Assembly (NCBI RefSeq): GCF_016865365.1
Contig: NZ_AP024469.1
Location: 2,324,501-2,388,500, forward strand
DNA from: Geobacter sp. SVR
GTDB taxonomy: Bacteria; Desulfobacterota; Desulfuromonadia; Geobacterales; Pseudopelobacteraceae
Reading direction: 5' to 3'
DNA length: 64,000 nt
Shown: positions 1 through 8,730 of the stretch, piece after piece
How the letters are laid out: each line of letters opens with the position of its first letter
How positions within the stretch are numbered: the first letter of the stretch is position 1
The notes under the pieces: generated by a model
The model's database searches: none
Told to the model about the DNA's origin: nothing
The model's input: the letters and a program-made list of their open reading frames with translations, nothing else
Program-made: the position numbers and the translations under genes

Positions 1-210
1 CTTGGTGCCGACGCCATCGGTTCCGGAGACGAGCACCGGGTTCTTGTACTTGGAGGTATTCAGCGAGAAGAGCCCTCCGAAGCCACCCAGGTCGGTCATG
101 ACCTCCGGTCTGAACGTCGACTTGACCAGCGGCTTGATCATGTTGACGAAGCTGTTGCCGGCAGCGATATCCACTCCGGCGTCTTTATAGGTAATTCTCT
201 GATCGTTCAA
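1..210 (-). CDS. purM: PurM, N-terminal part (cut by window edge)
   Basis: Phosphoribosylformylglycinamidine cyclo-ligase makes aminoimidazole ribonucleotide in cytosolic purine synthesis. The first 70 codons read from the right show the family's N-terminal signatures: [12 protein letters not shown], then [15 protein letters not shown] and the nucleotide-site motif [10 protein letters not shown]. The start is TTG at 210, chosen because GGAGG lies at 222-218, seven bases upstream, and no ATG is near. The rest of the gene lies beyond the left edge. Confidence 0.95.
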   Translation of the reverse strand, partial: MNDQRITYKDAGVDIAAGNSFVNMIKPLVKSTFRPEVMTDLGGFGGLFSLNTSKYKNPVLVSGTDGVGTK

Positions 211-343
211 GGTGATACCTCCGCTTTAGGAAAGAATCTTTGTAAAACATGGTGCTGTAAAAGTCAATTTCAAACTGCCCTCTTACTCCGGAGGACAGGA
301 ATAAACTTGACAAAATATGCTGTTTTGGGATTATTGAGGCACT

Positions 344-961
344 ATGCGTTCACACCTCGCGGGTACTGCCATACGTCTGTTCATGGTTATCCAGGCACTG
401 CTGGTGCTGTCTCCCCCGGAAGGTTGTGCCGACATCTACAAATACGAGGACAGCGAAGGTGTTCTTCATTTTACGGATGCCCCTACCGACAAGCGTTTCG
501 TGATTTTCATGCGGGACATCAAGAAGGACAGGGAACTGCGCACCCGTTTGAAGCTCTCCCAGAATGCCAATCCCGCAGAATACGAACAAATCATCAAGAC
601 CTGCTCGGAGAAATACGGTGTCAGCGCCCCGCTCATCAAGGCCGTCATTCACGCCGAGTCAGGCTATAACCCCAATGCCGTTTCGCACAAAGGAGCCAGC
701 GGCCTGATGCAGCTCATGCCCGGCACCGCCAAGTCACTCAAGGTGAGCAACAGCTTCAATCCCCGGGACAATGTCGAAGGGGGGGTAAAATACCTTCGTT
801 TTCTGCTGGATACCTTTCGGGGAGATGTCTCCCTGGCCCTGGCAGCTTACAATGCCGGGCTGAACAAGGTGGCCAAGTTCGGCGGGATACCTCCCTATGC
901 CGAAACCCGCACCTATGTGGACCGGGTACTGTCCTACATGCAATCATACCAGGCAAACTGA
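344..961 (+). CDS. Lytic transglycosylase with DUF4124 domain
   Basis: Predicted exported peptidoglycan lytic transglycosylase of 205 residues. An N-terminal hydrophobic segment (about residues 9-24) looks like a signal peptide. A short DUF4124-like stretch follows (ADIYKYEDSEGVLHFTD, residues about 29-45). The SLT domain occupies residues about 90-200, with the catalytic glutamate in AVIHAESGYNP and the conserved GLMQLMPGTA and AAYNAG motifs. It ends 3 bp before pgsA, so the two are probably co-transcribed. The specific Slt/Mlt subtype cannot be told from sequence alone. Confidence 0.92.
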   Translation: MRSHLAGTAIRLFMVIQALLVLSPPEGCADIYKYEDSEGVLHFTDAPTDKRFVIFMRDIKKDRELRTRLKLSQNANPAEYEQIIKTCSEKYGVSAPLIKAVIHAESGYNPNAVSHKGASGLMQLMPGTAKSLKVSNSFNPRDNVEGGVKYLRFLLDTFRGDVSLALAAYNAGLNKVAKFGGIPPYAETRTYVDRVLSYMQSYQAN

Positions 962-964
962 ACG

Positions 965-1558
965 ATGACACCACGACAAAACCACCCCATTCTCAACCTT
1001 CCCAACATTCTGACCATGATGAGGATTGCCGCCATTCCCCTGATGGCCGGGCTTCTCATGTCCCCGAGCAGGCAGGCCGGATTCTGGGCGGCAGCAGTCT
1101 TTGCCCTGGCTTCGATTACCGATTGGCTGGACGGATACTTGGCTCGCAGAATGGGCATCGTAACTGTCTTCGGAAAGTTTCTCGATCCTATCGCGGACAA
1201 GCTGATCGTGATGGCTGCCCTGATCATGATCTTGCCGTATGGACGGGTGCCGGCCTGGATGGTGCTGGTCATTCTGGGGAGGGAAATCATTATCACCGGC
1301 CTGCGGGGAATCGCCTCCAGCGAGGGCATTGTCATTCAGGCCAGCGATTTGGGGAAGTATAAGACAATATTCCAGATCGTCGCCATTCTGGGATTGCTGC
1401 TGCATTACAACTACAACTGGCTGTTCGGCATCGGGCATCCGCTGCTGCAGGTGGACATGCACAATGTCGGCATGTTCTACCTCGCGATTGCGACGTTGCT
1501 GACGATCTGGTCGGGGGTAGATTACCTGGCAAAGTTCTTCAAAGTAATCATTCGCTGA
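965..1558 (+). CDS. pgsA: CDP-diacylglycerol-glycerol-3-phosphate 3-phosphatidyltransferase
   Basis: Integral membrane enzyme that makes phosphatidylglycerol phosphate, the committed step to phosphatidylglycerol and cardiolipin. The CDP-alcohol phosphotransferase signature is complete: DWLDGYLARRMG followed by GKFLDPIADK, supplying the metal-binding aspartates (residues about 57-82). Several hydrophobic segments follow. The length of 197 residues is normal. The start is ATG at 965, 3 bp after the transglycosylase stop; the ribosome site is weak, which suggests translational coupling. Confidence 0.95.
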   Translation: MTPRQNHPILNLPNILTMMRIAAIPLMAGLLMSPSRQAGFWAAAVFALASITDWLDGYLARRMGIVTVFGKFLDPIADKLIVMAALIMILPYGRVPAWMVLVILGREIIITGLRGIASSEGIVIQASDLGKYKTIFQIVAILGLLLHYNYNWLFGIGHPLLQVDMHNVGMFYLAIATLLTIWSGVDYLAKFFKVIIR

Positions 1559-1569
1559 CAAAGCGGAGG

Positions 1570-2265
1570 CTAACGGTTCGACCTGCCCAGGGGAATTTCG
1601 AATTTTTCCGTCCCGAACATGAACTGAACGCGGTCGCGGTAGATATTCTCCACTCTCACCCCCTCAATCAAAGAGCCCCTCGAAACCGGAACATTGTTGA
1701 TCATCGCCACACTGTCGATGCCATCCTGAAAAGCGATGCCATTGACCTTCAGTGCCGGTACCTGTCCGGTCATTGCGGAACGGATTTCAACCGGTGGCTT
1801 TACCGTCAGGGGGCGGGGCCCGGCCGAGGATGGTGCACCCTTTTCAGCAGGTGCCTGCTCCGCCCGGACCGGTTTCGCCTGCGCTGTTCTTTTGCCTGTA
1901 TCCCGGGAGCCGGGGATGTGAGATATCTCTGCGGCGCCCGTCACCGTGCCGGCAGGTACAATCACCGGGTCAGGTTGTATGCGTTCTACCGGCACCGTCT
2001 GTGCCGAGCGATCCGAGTTTCCGGCGCCCTTCCGATTCGGCGCGGGTGGCGATACAGCGGGTTCCACAGGAACACCTTTCAGATGCAGATAGGTGACAGC
2101 ACCGCCGCAGCCGAACAGGAACATGGCGATCAGGCCAAGTTTGAGGGGCGAGAGGCGGGGCCGTTCAGCGGTGCGCAGGATTTCCGCGTCGATCCTGAGG
2201 GAATCGGCCTGGCGCAGGGCTTTTTCGTCTTCCAGTTTTTTTAGCGCCTTCAGGATTGAGCTCAT
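1570..2265 (-). CDS. gspB: GspB-type general secretion accessory protein
   Basis: Inner-membrane accessory protein of type II secretion, which works with GspA in placing the outer-membrane secretin. Residues 1-42 are cytoplasmic and start MSSILKALKKLEDEKALRQ, as in GspB. One transmembrane helix lies at about 43-62, then a proline-rich periplasmic linker, then a conserved C-terminal domain (ALKVNGIAFQDG to the end). The start overlaps the gspA stop by 4 bp (ATGA), giving a gspA-gspB operon. No gsp core genes lie in the window. Confidence 0.85.
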   Translation of the reverse strand: MSSILKALKKLEDEKALRQADSLRIDAEILRTAERPRLSPLKLGLIAMFLFGCGGAVTYLHLKGVPVEPAVSPPAPNRKGAGNSDRSAQTVPVERIQPDPVIVPAGTVTGAAEISHIPGSRDTGKRTAQAKPVRAEQAPAEKGAPSSAGPRPLTVKPPVEIRSAMTGQVPALKVNGIAFQDGIDSVAMINNVPVSRGSLIEGVRVENIYRDRVQFMFGTEKFEIPLGRSNR

Positions 2266-3950
2266 GGTTTCGGCGCACCTCTTTTCAGTGATGGGATCGC
2301 GTGAGCCGAGTCGTATATCGAGAGCGCTGCCAGCGTCAGCTCGCCGACGGAATCGTTGGCAGGAATACCCCGGGAACGCTGGAACTCGCGTACCGCAGCG
2401 ATGGTGGCGCTGCTGTAGTCTCCGTCGATCGGATGGCGGTAAAAGCCGGCCTGCTTCAGCAGCCGCTGCAGGGCGCGTATTTCGAACTGTTTCTCCCCAG
2501 GCTCTATGATGTTGGGTATTTGCCCGTAATTTCTCCAGAGCAGGTAGTAGGTGCCACCGGCAATCCGTGCCAGATCTTCTTTTCTGATCGTACCGCCCGA
2601 TGAAGGTTGTGGCGAGGTGGCCAGTGAATCCCTGTCCACGGATGTCACCGCCAGGCAGTAGTTGCCGAATTCACCGGGAATCCTGGTGGTTGCCAGCACG
2701 GGAAGGTCGAAGCGCAGGGCATCCTCCAGTTCACCTTTGAAGGGGGTGAGCTGCAGGTTTCTTTTGGCGGCAAGGCGGGCGAACATGCCCGGAACGCTCA
2801 AATGCCCTTTCATTACTTTGATGGGGGGGGCGTCCCAGCGCGCCATAAGGGCATTGAATGCGAGGATATGCGCATCGTTCTGGTTGCCGGCCAGCAGCTC
2901 CTTTTCCAGATTTGTGGAGGAAGTGACCACTGAGGCGGGTGCAGGGGGCGGTCCTGCCGGACTGCCGGTCAAAACGGCCGGAGTGACCGGCATGGTTGCA
3001 CCAGCCGTCTCTTTTTTGCCTGATCCGGCCGTGGTGGAAGCGTACTCAAACAAGGGGCGGCCAGCAAACCAGCCCATGGCCGACACGGTCAGAAGCAGCG
3101 CCACGATGCCGGCACATGCCAGGGACAGGCGCCGGCTCCGGCCGGGATGGAGATTTTCCCAGATGGCCCGGGCAACGGTAGCTGCGGAAATGGTCCGGCG
3201 CTCATCACCATAAGCGACCAGAAGAGACCTGTCACAGACGATGTTGATCATCCGTGGAACGCCGCGGGTGTAGAAATAGATCAACTTGAGGCCTGCTCGA
3301 CTGAAAGCCACGCCACCGGTTTCCCCGGCCACTTCCATGCGATGCCTGATATAGGCCCGCGTCTCGTCCTCGGTCATGGATTGGAGCTTGTAGCGGACCG
3401 CTATGCGTTGATTGAGCTGGCGAAGTTCGGGGCGCTCCAGAAGATGTTCCAGTTCCGGCTGGCCGGCCAGAATAATCTGTATGAGCTTGTCGTCTTCGGT
3501 TTCCAGATTGGAGATCAGGCGGACCTGTTCCAGCACCTCGGCCTGCAGGTTCTGGGCTTCGTCTATCACCAGGACCACGGTCTGTCCTTCGCGGTTCTCT
3601 GCCAGCAGGAAACGGTTGAGGGATGCGATCAGCTCGTTGGAGTGTTCGCTGCCTGAGTCGATGCCGAACTCCTGGTTGATGCTGCGCAGCAGCTCGGTAC
3701 CGGTCATGCAGGGGTTCAAAATCAGGGCGCTGCGGTAATGATCGTCCTGCAACTGCCCCAGCAGGGTTCTCAATGCCGTGGTCTTGCCGGTACCGATTTC
3801 GCCGATCAGCTCTATGAACCCGTAGTGGTTGTTGATGCCGTACAGCAGGTGGGCAAAAGCTTCCTTGTGGTTTTTACTGAGGAAAATAAAGCGGGGATTG
3901 GGCGTCAGCGTAAACGGTTTTTCGTTGAATCCGAAGTATTTGGTATACAT
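2262..3950 (-). CDS. gspA: GspA/ExeA-type AAA ATPase with peptidoglycan-binding domain
   Basis: Membrane ATPase that with GspB helps the type II secretin through peptidoglycan. The cytoplasmic AAA domain (about residues 1-265) has Walker A GEIGTGKTT and Walker B VVLVIDEAQN. One transmembrane segment lies at about 270-292. The periplasmic part ends in a PG_binding_1 repeat (ALQRLLKQAGFY to TLAALS). The length of 562 residues fits ExeA/GspA. It reads away from the divergent epmB and overlaps gspB by 4 bp. Confidence 0.88.
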   Translation of the reverse strand: MYTKYFGFNEKPFTLTPNPRFIFLSKNHKEAFAHLLYGINNHYGFIELIGEIGTGKTTALRTLLGQLQDDHYRSALILNPCMTGTELLRSINQEFGIDSGSEHSNELIASLNRFLLAENREGQTVVLVIDEAQNLQAEVLEQVRLISNLETEDDKLIQIILAGQPELEHLLERPELRQLNQRIAVRYKLQSMTEDETRAYIRHRMEVAGETGGVAFSRAGLKLIYFYTRGVPRMINIVCDRSLLVAYGDERRTISAATVARAIWENLHPGRSRRLSLACAGIVALLLTVSAMGWFAGRPLFEYASTTAGSGKKETAGATMPVTPAVLTGSPAGPPPAPASVVTSSTNLEKELLAGNQNDAHILAFNALMARWDAPPIKVMKGHLSVPGMFARLAAKRNLQLTPFKGELEDALRFDLPVLATTRIPGEFGNYCLAVTSVDRDSLATSPQPSSGGTIRKEDLARIAGGTYYLLWRNYGQIPNIIEPGEKQFEIRALQRLLKQAGFYRHPIDGDYSSATIAAVREFQRSRGIPANDSVGELTLAALSIYDSAHAIPSLKRGAPKP

Positions 3951-4099
3951 TGGTTACCGTTCTGGCTCAGATTGCCTGACACTATAAGATGGATATACTC
4001 CAATAAAATCTTTTTGTTTTCAAGACAAAAGCTTGTACATTTGGCAGCCGCTCCAGATACGGGGCGGGACCAGTGACAGCCCCGGGAAACTCATAATCC

Positions 4100-5134
4100 A
4101 TGCGATATATAGCATTCAAGCCGGCAATACCCGACAGCATGATCCAAAACAGTCTGGATTCATCCGACCTGCGGAGGGTGGTTGCAACCTACCCCTTCCG
4201 CATTTCCGGTTACTATGCCGGCCTGATCCGGTACCAGGATGATCCGATCTGGCGTCAGTGCATCCCGGATGTCCGCGAACTGGACGATGGGCAACACCCT
4301 GATCCGCTTGCCGAGACTGCCCTCAGTCCGGTGCCCAAGCTCATCCACCGCTATCCGGACCGTGTCGTGGTGCTCGTCTCGAACCGATGCCCGGTATATT
4401 GCCGTTTCTGCATGCGCAAACGCCATGTGGGAAGGGAAGATACACCCCTCAGTCTGCCGGAGTTCGAACAGATCCTTGCCTATATCGCGGCCAGGCCTGC
4501 CATCCGGGACGTCATTCTTTCGGGCGGGGACCCGCTCATGCTCGACGACGGCTCCCTGCGGTACCTGCTGACGAGGCTGCGTGCCATCAGCCATGTGGGC
4601 GTGATCCGTCTCGGCACCCGCATTCCCGTTACCCTGCCGGAACGCGTGACCCCGGAATTGTGCGGCATCCTCAGGCAGTTTCACCCGCTGTATATCAACA
4701 CCCACTTCAATCATCCGGCGGAGATGACGACCGCATCGGCCGAAGCCTGCCGGCTGCTGGCGGATGCCGGCATTCCGCTGGGAAACCAGACGGTGCTGCT
4801 GCGCGGGGTAAACGACACGGTTGAAACGATGAGGGAGTTGATGACCGGACTGCTGCAGCTCAGAGTCAGACCCTATTATATCCATCAGATGGACCTGGTC
4901 AAGGGAACCGGCCATTTTCGGACACCTCTATCGACGGGACTTGAGATAATGAAAGGCTTGCGCGGGCATGTTTCCGGGCTGGCAGTGCCGTACTACGTGA
5001 TCGATCTGCCGGACGGCAAGGGGAAAGTGCCGGTGCTGCCCGATGCTGCCGAGAGGGAAGGGGATATGTGGACGCTGACGACCTATCAGGGTGAGCGGGT
5101 ACGTTATCGCGATCTTACAGCTCTTCCGGGGTAA
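4100..5134 (+). CDS. epmB: EpmB-like radical SAM lysine 2,3-aminomutase
   Basis: KamA-family radical SAM enzyme of 344 residues. The cluster cysteines CxxxCxxC are at 97, 101 and 104 (CPVYCRFCMRKR), followed by the SAM motif LSGGDPLML and PLP-site features typical of lysine aminomutases. It should convert (S)-alpha-lysine to (R)-beta-lysine for EpmA to attach to EF-P. A free lysine 2,3-aminomutase cannot be excluded by sequence, but its convergent neighbour is epmA and efp lies next to that. The 3' ends of epmB and epmA overlap by 20 bp. ATG 4139 is an alternative start; neither has a strong ribosome site. Confidence 0.85.
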   Translation: MRYIAFKPAIPDSMIQNSLDSSDLRRVVATYPFRISGYYAGLIRYQDDPIWRQCIPDVRELDDGQHPDPLAETALSPVPKLIHRYPDRVVVLVSNRCPVYCRFCMRKRHVGREDTPLSLPEFEQILAYIAARPAIRDVILSGGDPLMLDDGSLRYLLTRLRAISHVGVIRLGTRIPVTLPERVTPELCGILRQFHPLYINTHFNHPAEMTTASAEACRLLADAGIPLGNQTVLLRGVNDTVETMRELMTGLLQLRVRPYYIHQMDLVKGTGHFRTPLSTGLEIMKGLRGHVSGLAVPYYVIDLPDGKGKVPVLPDAAEREGDMWTLTTYQGERVRYRDLTALPG

Positions 5135-6020
5135 ATGCCACCACATCGTCGATCGTGTCCGTATCTGCCAGCAGCATCACCAGGCGATCGACGCCGAGTG
5201 CGATCCCGGCCGAAGGGGGCATGGCGGCCAATTCATCGAGAAACGGTTCCGGAAGGGGCAGGCGGGGCATGCCGTTCGACAGCCGCGTGCAGTTCGCCTG
5301 CAGGAACCGTTCACGCTGCTCAGGGGGGTCGTTGAGCTCGCTGAATCCGTTGGCCAGTTCCAGTCCGCCGGCGTACAGTTCGAATCGTTCGGCCACGCTC
5401 CGATCTTCAGGCTTCAGACGGGCAAGGGCCGCCATCTCGGTCGGGTAATCCTTCAGGATAACCGGGACGTTGCGCGGCAGTCCCGGCTCGATGCAGGTCA
5501 CCATGAGTTCGTCAAAACTGCCGTCCTTCACGGCCTCTTCCATCCTTTTCGAACAGTAGCGCGCAAAGGCCTCCCGAACCGTCAGGTGCTCCGCTTTCCG
5601 GTCCAGGGCGATCGATTCTCCCTGATAGATCATGGAGCCCGTTCTCCTGCATTCAGATACCACCCGGCTCAACAGGTTCTCACAGTCCCTCATCAGGTCC
5701 CGATAGTCGCCGTTGCTGCGATACCATTCCAGCATGGTGAACTCGGGGCAGTGTCGGCGGCCCCGTTCCTCGCCGCGCCAGCAGCGGCTGATCTGGAATA
5801 TTCTGTCATGCCCGCGGCACAGAAGCCGTTTCATACAGACCTCGGGAGAGGTTTGCAGGTACCAGTGCGCCGTCGGCAGAGGTTCGATGTGTTCCTCGAC
5901 GGCATTGGCCGGTATCCGGAGAGGGGTCTCCACCTCCAGAAATCCCTGGTCTTCGAAGAAAGACCTGATGGCCCGGATTATGGCTGCGCGCAGGTGCAGG
6001 TTGTGGATTCGATGCGGCAT
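5115..6020 (-). CDS. epmA: EF-P lysine ligase EpmA (PoxA/GenX)
   Basis: Class II lysyl-tRNA-synthetase paralogue of 301 residues. It is the catalytic core only, with no anticodon-binding domain, as in EpmA. Visible motifs are the motif-2 region around FQISRCWRGEERGRRHCPEFTMLEWY and the motif-3 region GIALGVDRLVMLL. It adenylates beta-lysine and transfers it to a lysine of EF-P. Its 3' end overlaps epmB and it lies downstream of efp on the same strand, separated from efp by a terminator at 6032-6069. Confidence 0.92.
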   Translation of the reverse strand: MPHRIHNLHLRAAIIRAIRSFFEDQGFLEVETPLRIPANAVEEHIEPLPTAHWYLQTSPEVCMKRLLCRGHDRIFQISRCWRGEERGRRHCPEFTMLEWYRSNGDYRDLMRDCENLLSRVVSECRRTGSMIYQGESIALDRKAEHLTVREAFARYCSKRMEEAVKDGSFDELMVTCIEPGLPRNVPVILKDYPTEMAALARLKPEDRSVAERFELYAGGLELANGFSELNDPPEQRERFLQANCTRLSNGMPRLPLPEPFLDELAAMPPSAGIALGVDRLVMLLADTDTIDDVVAFTPEEL

Positions 6021-6031
6021 GTGTATCCCTG

Positions 6032-6069
6032 AAAAAAAGAGGGGGCGAGCCGCTGCGACTCGCCCCCTC
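6032..6069 (-). terminator. Rho-independent terminator after efp
   Basis: Perfect 11-bp inverted repeat, GAGGGGGCGAG pairing with CTCGCCCCCTC, with an A run at 6032-6038 that becomes a U tract on the minus strand. It lies 23 bp past the efp stop and 12 bp before epmA, so efp and epmA are probably separate transcripts. Confidence 0.88.
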
Positions 6070-6091
6070 GGTAGTACTCGATGTTTGCTGC

Positions 6092-6655
6092 TTACCCCTT
6101 GACCCGGGTGGAGTACTCGCCGGTGCGGGTATCGATGGTGATCAGTTCACCTTCTTCGATGAAGGGAGGGACTCTCAGCACGTAGCCGGTTTCAACGGTG
6201 GCCGGTTTCGAATCGTTGCCGGAGGTGTCCCCCTTGGCCCACGGATCGGTCTGGGTAACCCGCAGATTCACGAAATTGGGCAGGGTGACCCCGATGGCCT
6301 TTTCGCCGAACAGCAGCACATCCACCTTCAGGTTTTCCAGCAGAAAATTTTTGGCGTCACCCAGCGTCTCCTCTTCCATCATAACCTGCTCATAGGTCTG
6401 CTGGTCCATGAACGTGTAGTGGGTGTCCTCCTTGTAGAGGTATTCCATCTGGCGTTCTTCCAGGCTGGCTGGATCGAAGGTTTCGCCGGAGCGGTAGGTC
6501 CGGTCGAGGATGGTGCCGTTGATCATGTTGCGCATTTTTGTGCGATAAAGAGCCTGGCCTTTGCCGGGCTTGGTGAAATCGAAGGCGATAACGACGTAGG
6601 GGTCGCCGTCGAGTATGATTTTGAGACCTTTTTTCAAATCCGCTACGCTGTACAT
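6092..6655 (-). CDS. efp: Elongation factor P
   Basis: Translation factor that rescues ribosomes stalled at polyproline. The 187 residues make three beta-barrel domains. The KOW-like N-terminal domain carries the loop KPGKGQAL, in which Lys32 is the predicted modification site (E. coli Lys34). The EpmA/EpmB type of site fits the two adjacent modification genes. Ribosome site GAGGAA lies just upstream of the ATG. It is followed by a terminator. Confidence 0.97.
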   Translation of the reverse strand: MYSVADLKKGLKIILDGDPYVVIAFDFTKPGKGQALYRTKMRNMINGTILDRTYRSGETFDPASLEERQMEYLYKEDTHYTFMDQQTYEQVMMEEETLGDAKNFLLENLKVDVLLFGEKAIGVTLPNFVNLRVTQTDPWAKGDTSGNDSKPATVETGYVLRVPPFIEEGELITIDTRTGEYSTRVKG

Positions 6656-6683
6656 TGGTTCCTCACTGAATTGTTTTTAAATG

Positions 6684-6720
6684 CGACAAGCCCATTGATA
6701 GCTGAATGGGCCTGTTGTCG
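6684..6720 (-). terminator. Hairpin between infA and efp
   Basis: CGACAAGCCCATT pairs with AATGGGC and TGTTGTCG across a short loop. On the minus strand it follows the infA stop by 20 bp and an AAAAA-like tract follows, so it may terminate infA or sit in the efp leader. The U tract is weak. Confidence 0.5.
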
Positions 6721-6739
6721 TGAATGCGGAAAGACTGAT

Positions 6740-6958
6740 TTATTTGGCGCGATAGGTAATACGGCCGCGGCTCAAGTCGTAGGGGGAAAGTTCGACGGTA
6801 ACTTTATCGCCGGGAAGTATCTTGATGAAATATTTGCGCATTTTGCCGGAGATATGGGCCAATACCACATGGTCGTTTTCGAGTTTGACCCGAAACATGG
6901 CATTGGGGAGTGGTTCGATTACCGTTCCTTCGACTTCAATGGCCTCTTCTTTACTCAT
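6740..6958 (-). CDS. infA: Translation initiation factor IF-1
   Basis: A 72-residue single OB-fold protein that binds the ribosomal A site during initiation. The sequence is canonical: [20 protein letters not shown] at the start, the strand [11 protein letters not shown], and the ending [15 protein letters not shown] type (here [15 protein letters not shown]). The ribosome site is AAGGAG about 11 bases upstream. Its position beside efp forms a small translation-factor cluster. Confidence 0.97.
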   Translation of the reverse strand: MSKEEAIEVEGTVIEPLPNAMFRVKLENDHVVLAHISGKMRKYFIKILPGDKVTVELSPYDLSRGRITYRAK

Positions 6959-7132
6959 GCAGGAAAATGCTCCTTAGATTGGGAGGTTAAAATAAATCCA
7001 CCGACTAGAATACAATAATTATTGAAAAATGCAAGGTTTATTACTTTGCGCAGGGGCTGTGCAGGGGCACTCGACCAGGTCAGGCCGGGAATCAGCAAGG
7101 CCGGACTTCTGTGTCTGCAGAGCGGGAATGGT

Positions 7133-7549
7133 TCAGGTATCCGATTTTACGATCATTTCTTTCAGCCAGGTTTCAACCGTTTCCCTATGGTATTTGACGG
7201 AACCTCCCAGTTTTATCCGGCCGGGCAGTTTTCCTCCGTTGTCCATTCTAATGAGCGTTGCCCTCGATACCCCCAGGAGTGCGCACATGTCCGCCACCGA
7301 TAGCAGCAGCGCCTCTTTGTTGACCGGTTTTGGCGCACGCGGCTGCGATGCCGATCGACCCGGTTTGGCAGCTTTTTTTCTGGGGGATTTTCCTGTGGTC
7401 GGAGGCTTTTTTTTGCCCGTCTTTGGGGTCTTGTCTGTAGCGGCTTTGGGTTTCGTCACAAATGGGGCGCCGAACTCGGCAAACAGCGGCGCATCGTGAT
7501 ACATATCCTCGCTGGTGCGGGTATCCTTCTTTTTCAAGGGAGAATCCAT
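7133..7549 (-). CDS. Small DNA-binding protein, lysine-rich arm plus excisionase-type HTH
   Basis: A protein of 138 residues in two parts. Residues about 35-75 form a Lys/Pro/Ala-rich, histone-tail-like arm (KTGKKKPPTTGKSPRKKAAK). Residues about 80-130 form a MerR/AlpA/excisionase-type helix-turn-helix (LLSVADMCALLGVSRATLIR, then the wing IKLGGSVKYHRETVETWL). The domain binds DNA in its family; the target is unknown. No strong ribosome site precedes ATG 7549. No phage genes are next to it, so it is probably a resident regulator. Confidence 0.7.
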   Translation of the reverse strand: MDSPLKKKDTRTSEDMYHDAPLFAEFGAPFVTKPKAATDKTPKTGKKKPPTTGKSPRKKAAKPGRSASQPRAPKPVNKEALLLSVADMCALLGVSRATLIRMDNGGKLPGRIKLGGSVKYHRETVETWLKEMIVKSDT

Positions 7550-7802
7550 GCGGTGTGTGCTCCATTGCCCGAGGTTTTGTCCACCATCAAAATGTTCCAG
7601 ACTTTATCGCACTGTATCAAATGGTGTCAAGTCGAAGCAACTGGTGCAGAACAGAGAGGGGCGCACAGACAGCAAATAGCGGGAGTGGATTCGCGGATAC
7701 AGAAGGTTGTCAGGGAAATGGACAAACAGGGGATGTGCCCTGAGTCCCAGGCCGGGGGCGGGTGGTATTATATGAAATGGAGCAGAGGTAACGGTGTAGT
7801 GA

Positions 7803-8642
7803 TCATCCCAGTCCGGTCCACCTGAGGCTCAATTCCCTCAGGCGCCTGCGGGAATCTTCGTCATAGGCCTGTTCCTGGACTCTGGATGGCTTGTCCTGGT
7901 CGAAGTAGATTCCGTTCACTCCGGCCAGTTCTTTCGAAACTGCCAGGAGTTCCACATGGCGTGCGCCCTCTTCCACGGTCGTTCGCGGGGTGCCGAACCA
8001 TTCGCGCACCATCCTGGTATCCATCAGCGATGCCGGGTGCAGGGCGGTGGCTGTCACCCCGGTGCCAGCCAATTGCTCGGCCAGATCGAAGGTCAGCATC
8101 ACCAGTGCCAGTTTGCTCTGGCTGTAGGCGCGCATGCCGTCGTAGGAGCGTTCCAGCATGACATCGTCGAAATCGATGCTTCGCTGGGCGACCGAGGCCA
8201 CATTGACGATGCGCGACTCTCCGGCCTTTTCCGCTGTCGCACGCAGCAGCGGCAGGAGCAGGCGGGTGAGCAGGAAGGGGGCCAGGTAGTTGACTCCCCA
8301 CCTCAATTCGAAGCCGTCGGTGCTGGTCTCCCGTTGTGCGGGCCTTGAACCGGCCCCAAGGCCGGCATTGTTGATCAGTACGTCGAGACGGGGGCGGCTG
8401 CCGGAGACCTCCGCGGCCAGACGGCGCACCTCGTCCAGGGAAGCCAGATCGGCATTGAGATAGTGCAACCGTTCGTTGCCCGTGGTCTCCCGGATCCCGG
8501 CCAGCACCCGCCGCCCTTTCTCCGGATTCCTGCCATGGAGCAGCAGCGTCATGCCGCCTCGGGCAAGGTCTGTTGCCACCTTTTCTCCCAATCCGTCCGT
8601 AGCGCCGGTTATGAGAATGGTTGTGTCTTCCGTGCGTTCCAT
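7803..8642 (-). CDS. Short-chain dehydrogenase/reductase
   Basis: NAD(P)-dependent oxidoreductase of 279 residues. The Rossmann glycine motif is ITGATDGLGEKVA, the fold motif NNAGLG follows, and the catalytic YSQSK (YxxxK) is preceded by an active-site serine region (VNVASVAQ). An arginine after the first strand (HGRNPEK) favours NADP(H). It resembles the retinol-dehydrogenase/WW-domain SDR group. The start has GAGGAGGA eight bases upstream. It follows a cupin gene and a TetR gene on the same strand. The substrate cannot be told. Confidence 0.9.
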   Translation of the reverse strand: MERTEDTTILITGATDGLGEKVATDLARGGMTLLLHGRNPEKGRRVLAGIRETTGNERLHYLNADLASLDEVRRLAAEVSGSRPRLDVLINNAGLGAGSRPAQRETSTDGFELRWGVNYLAPFLLTRLLLPLLRATAEKAGESRIVNVASVAQRSIDFDDVMLERSYDGMRAYSQSKLALVMLTFDLAEQLAGTGVTATALHPASLMDTRMVREWFGTPRTTVEEGARHVELLAVSKELAGVNGIYFDQDKPSRVQEQAYDEDSRRRLRELSLRWTGLG

Positions 8643-8730
8643 CGAACATCCTCCTCAACAGGATGTGAAGCGGAAAGAACCGGCCTCATAGAAAAAGTTT
8701 CCCACGTTTCTGCAGGATGTACAGGCTGGG

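Noticed and set aside
301..343. TTGACA-17-ATTATT promoter before the lytic transglycosylase
   Set aside because: Its start point would fall almost on the start codon, leaving no room for the ribosome site; kept out of the annotation.
4160..4915. 251-codon minus-strand ORF opposite epmB
   Set aside because: It is the antisense of a strongly conserved radical SAM gene and has no family features or ribosome site.
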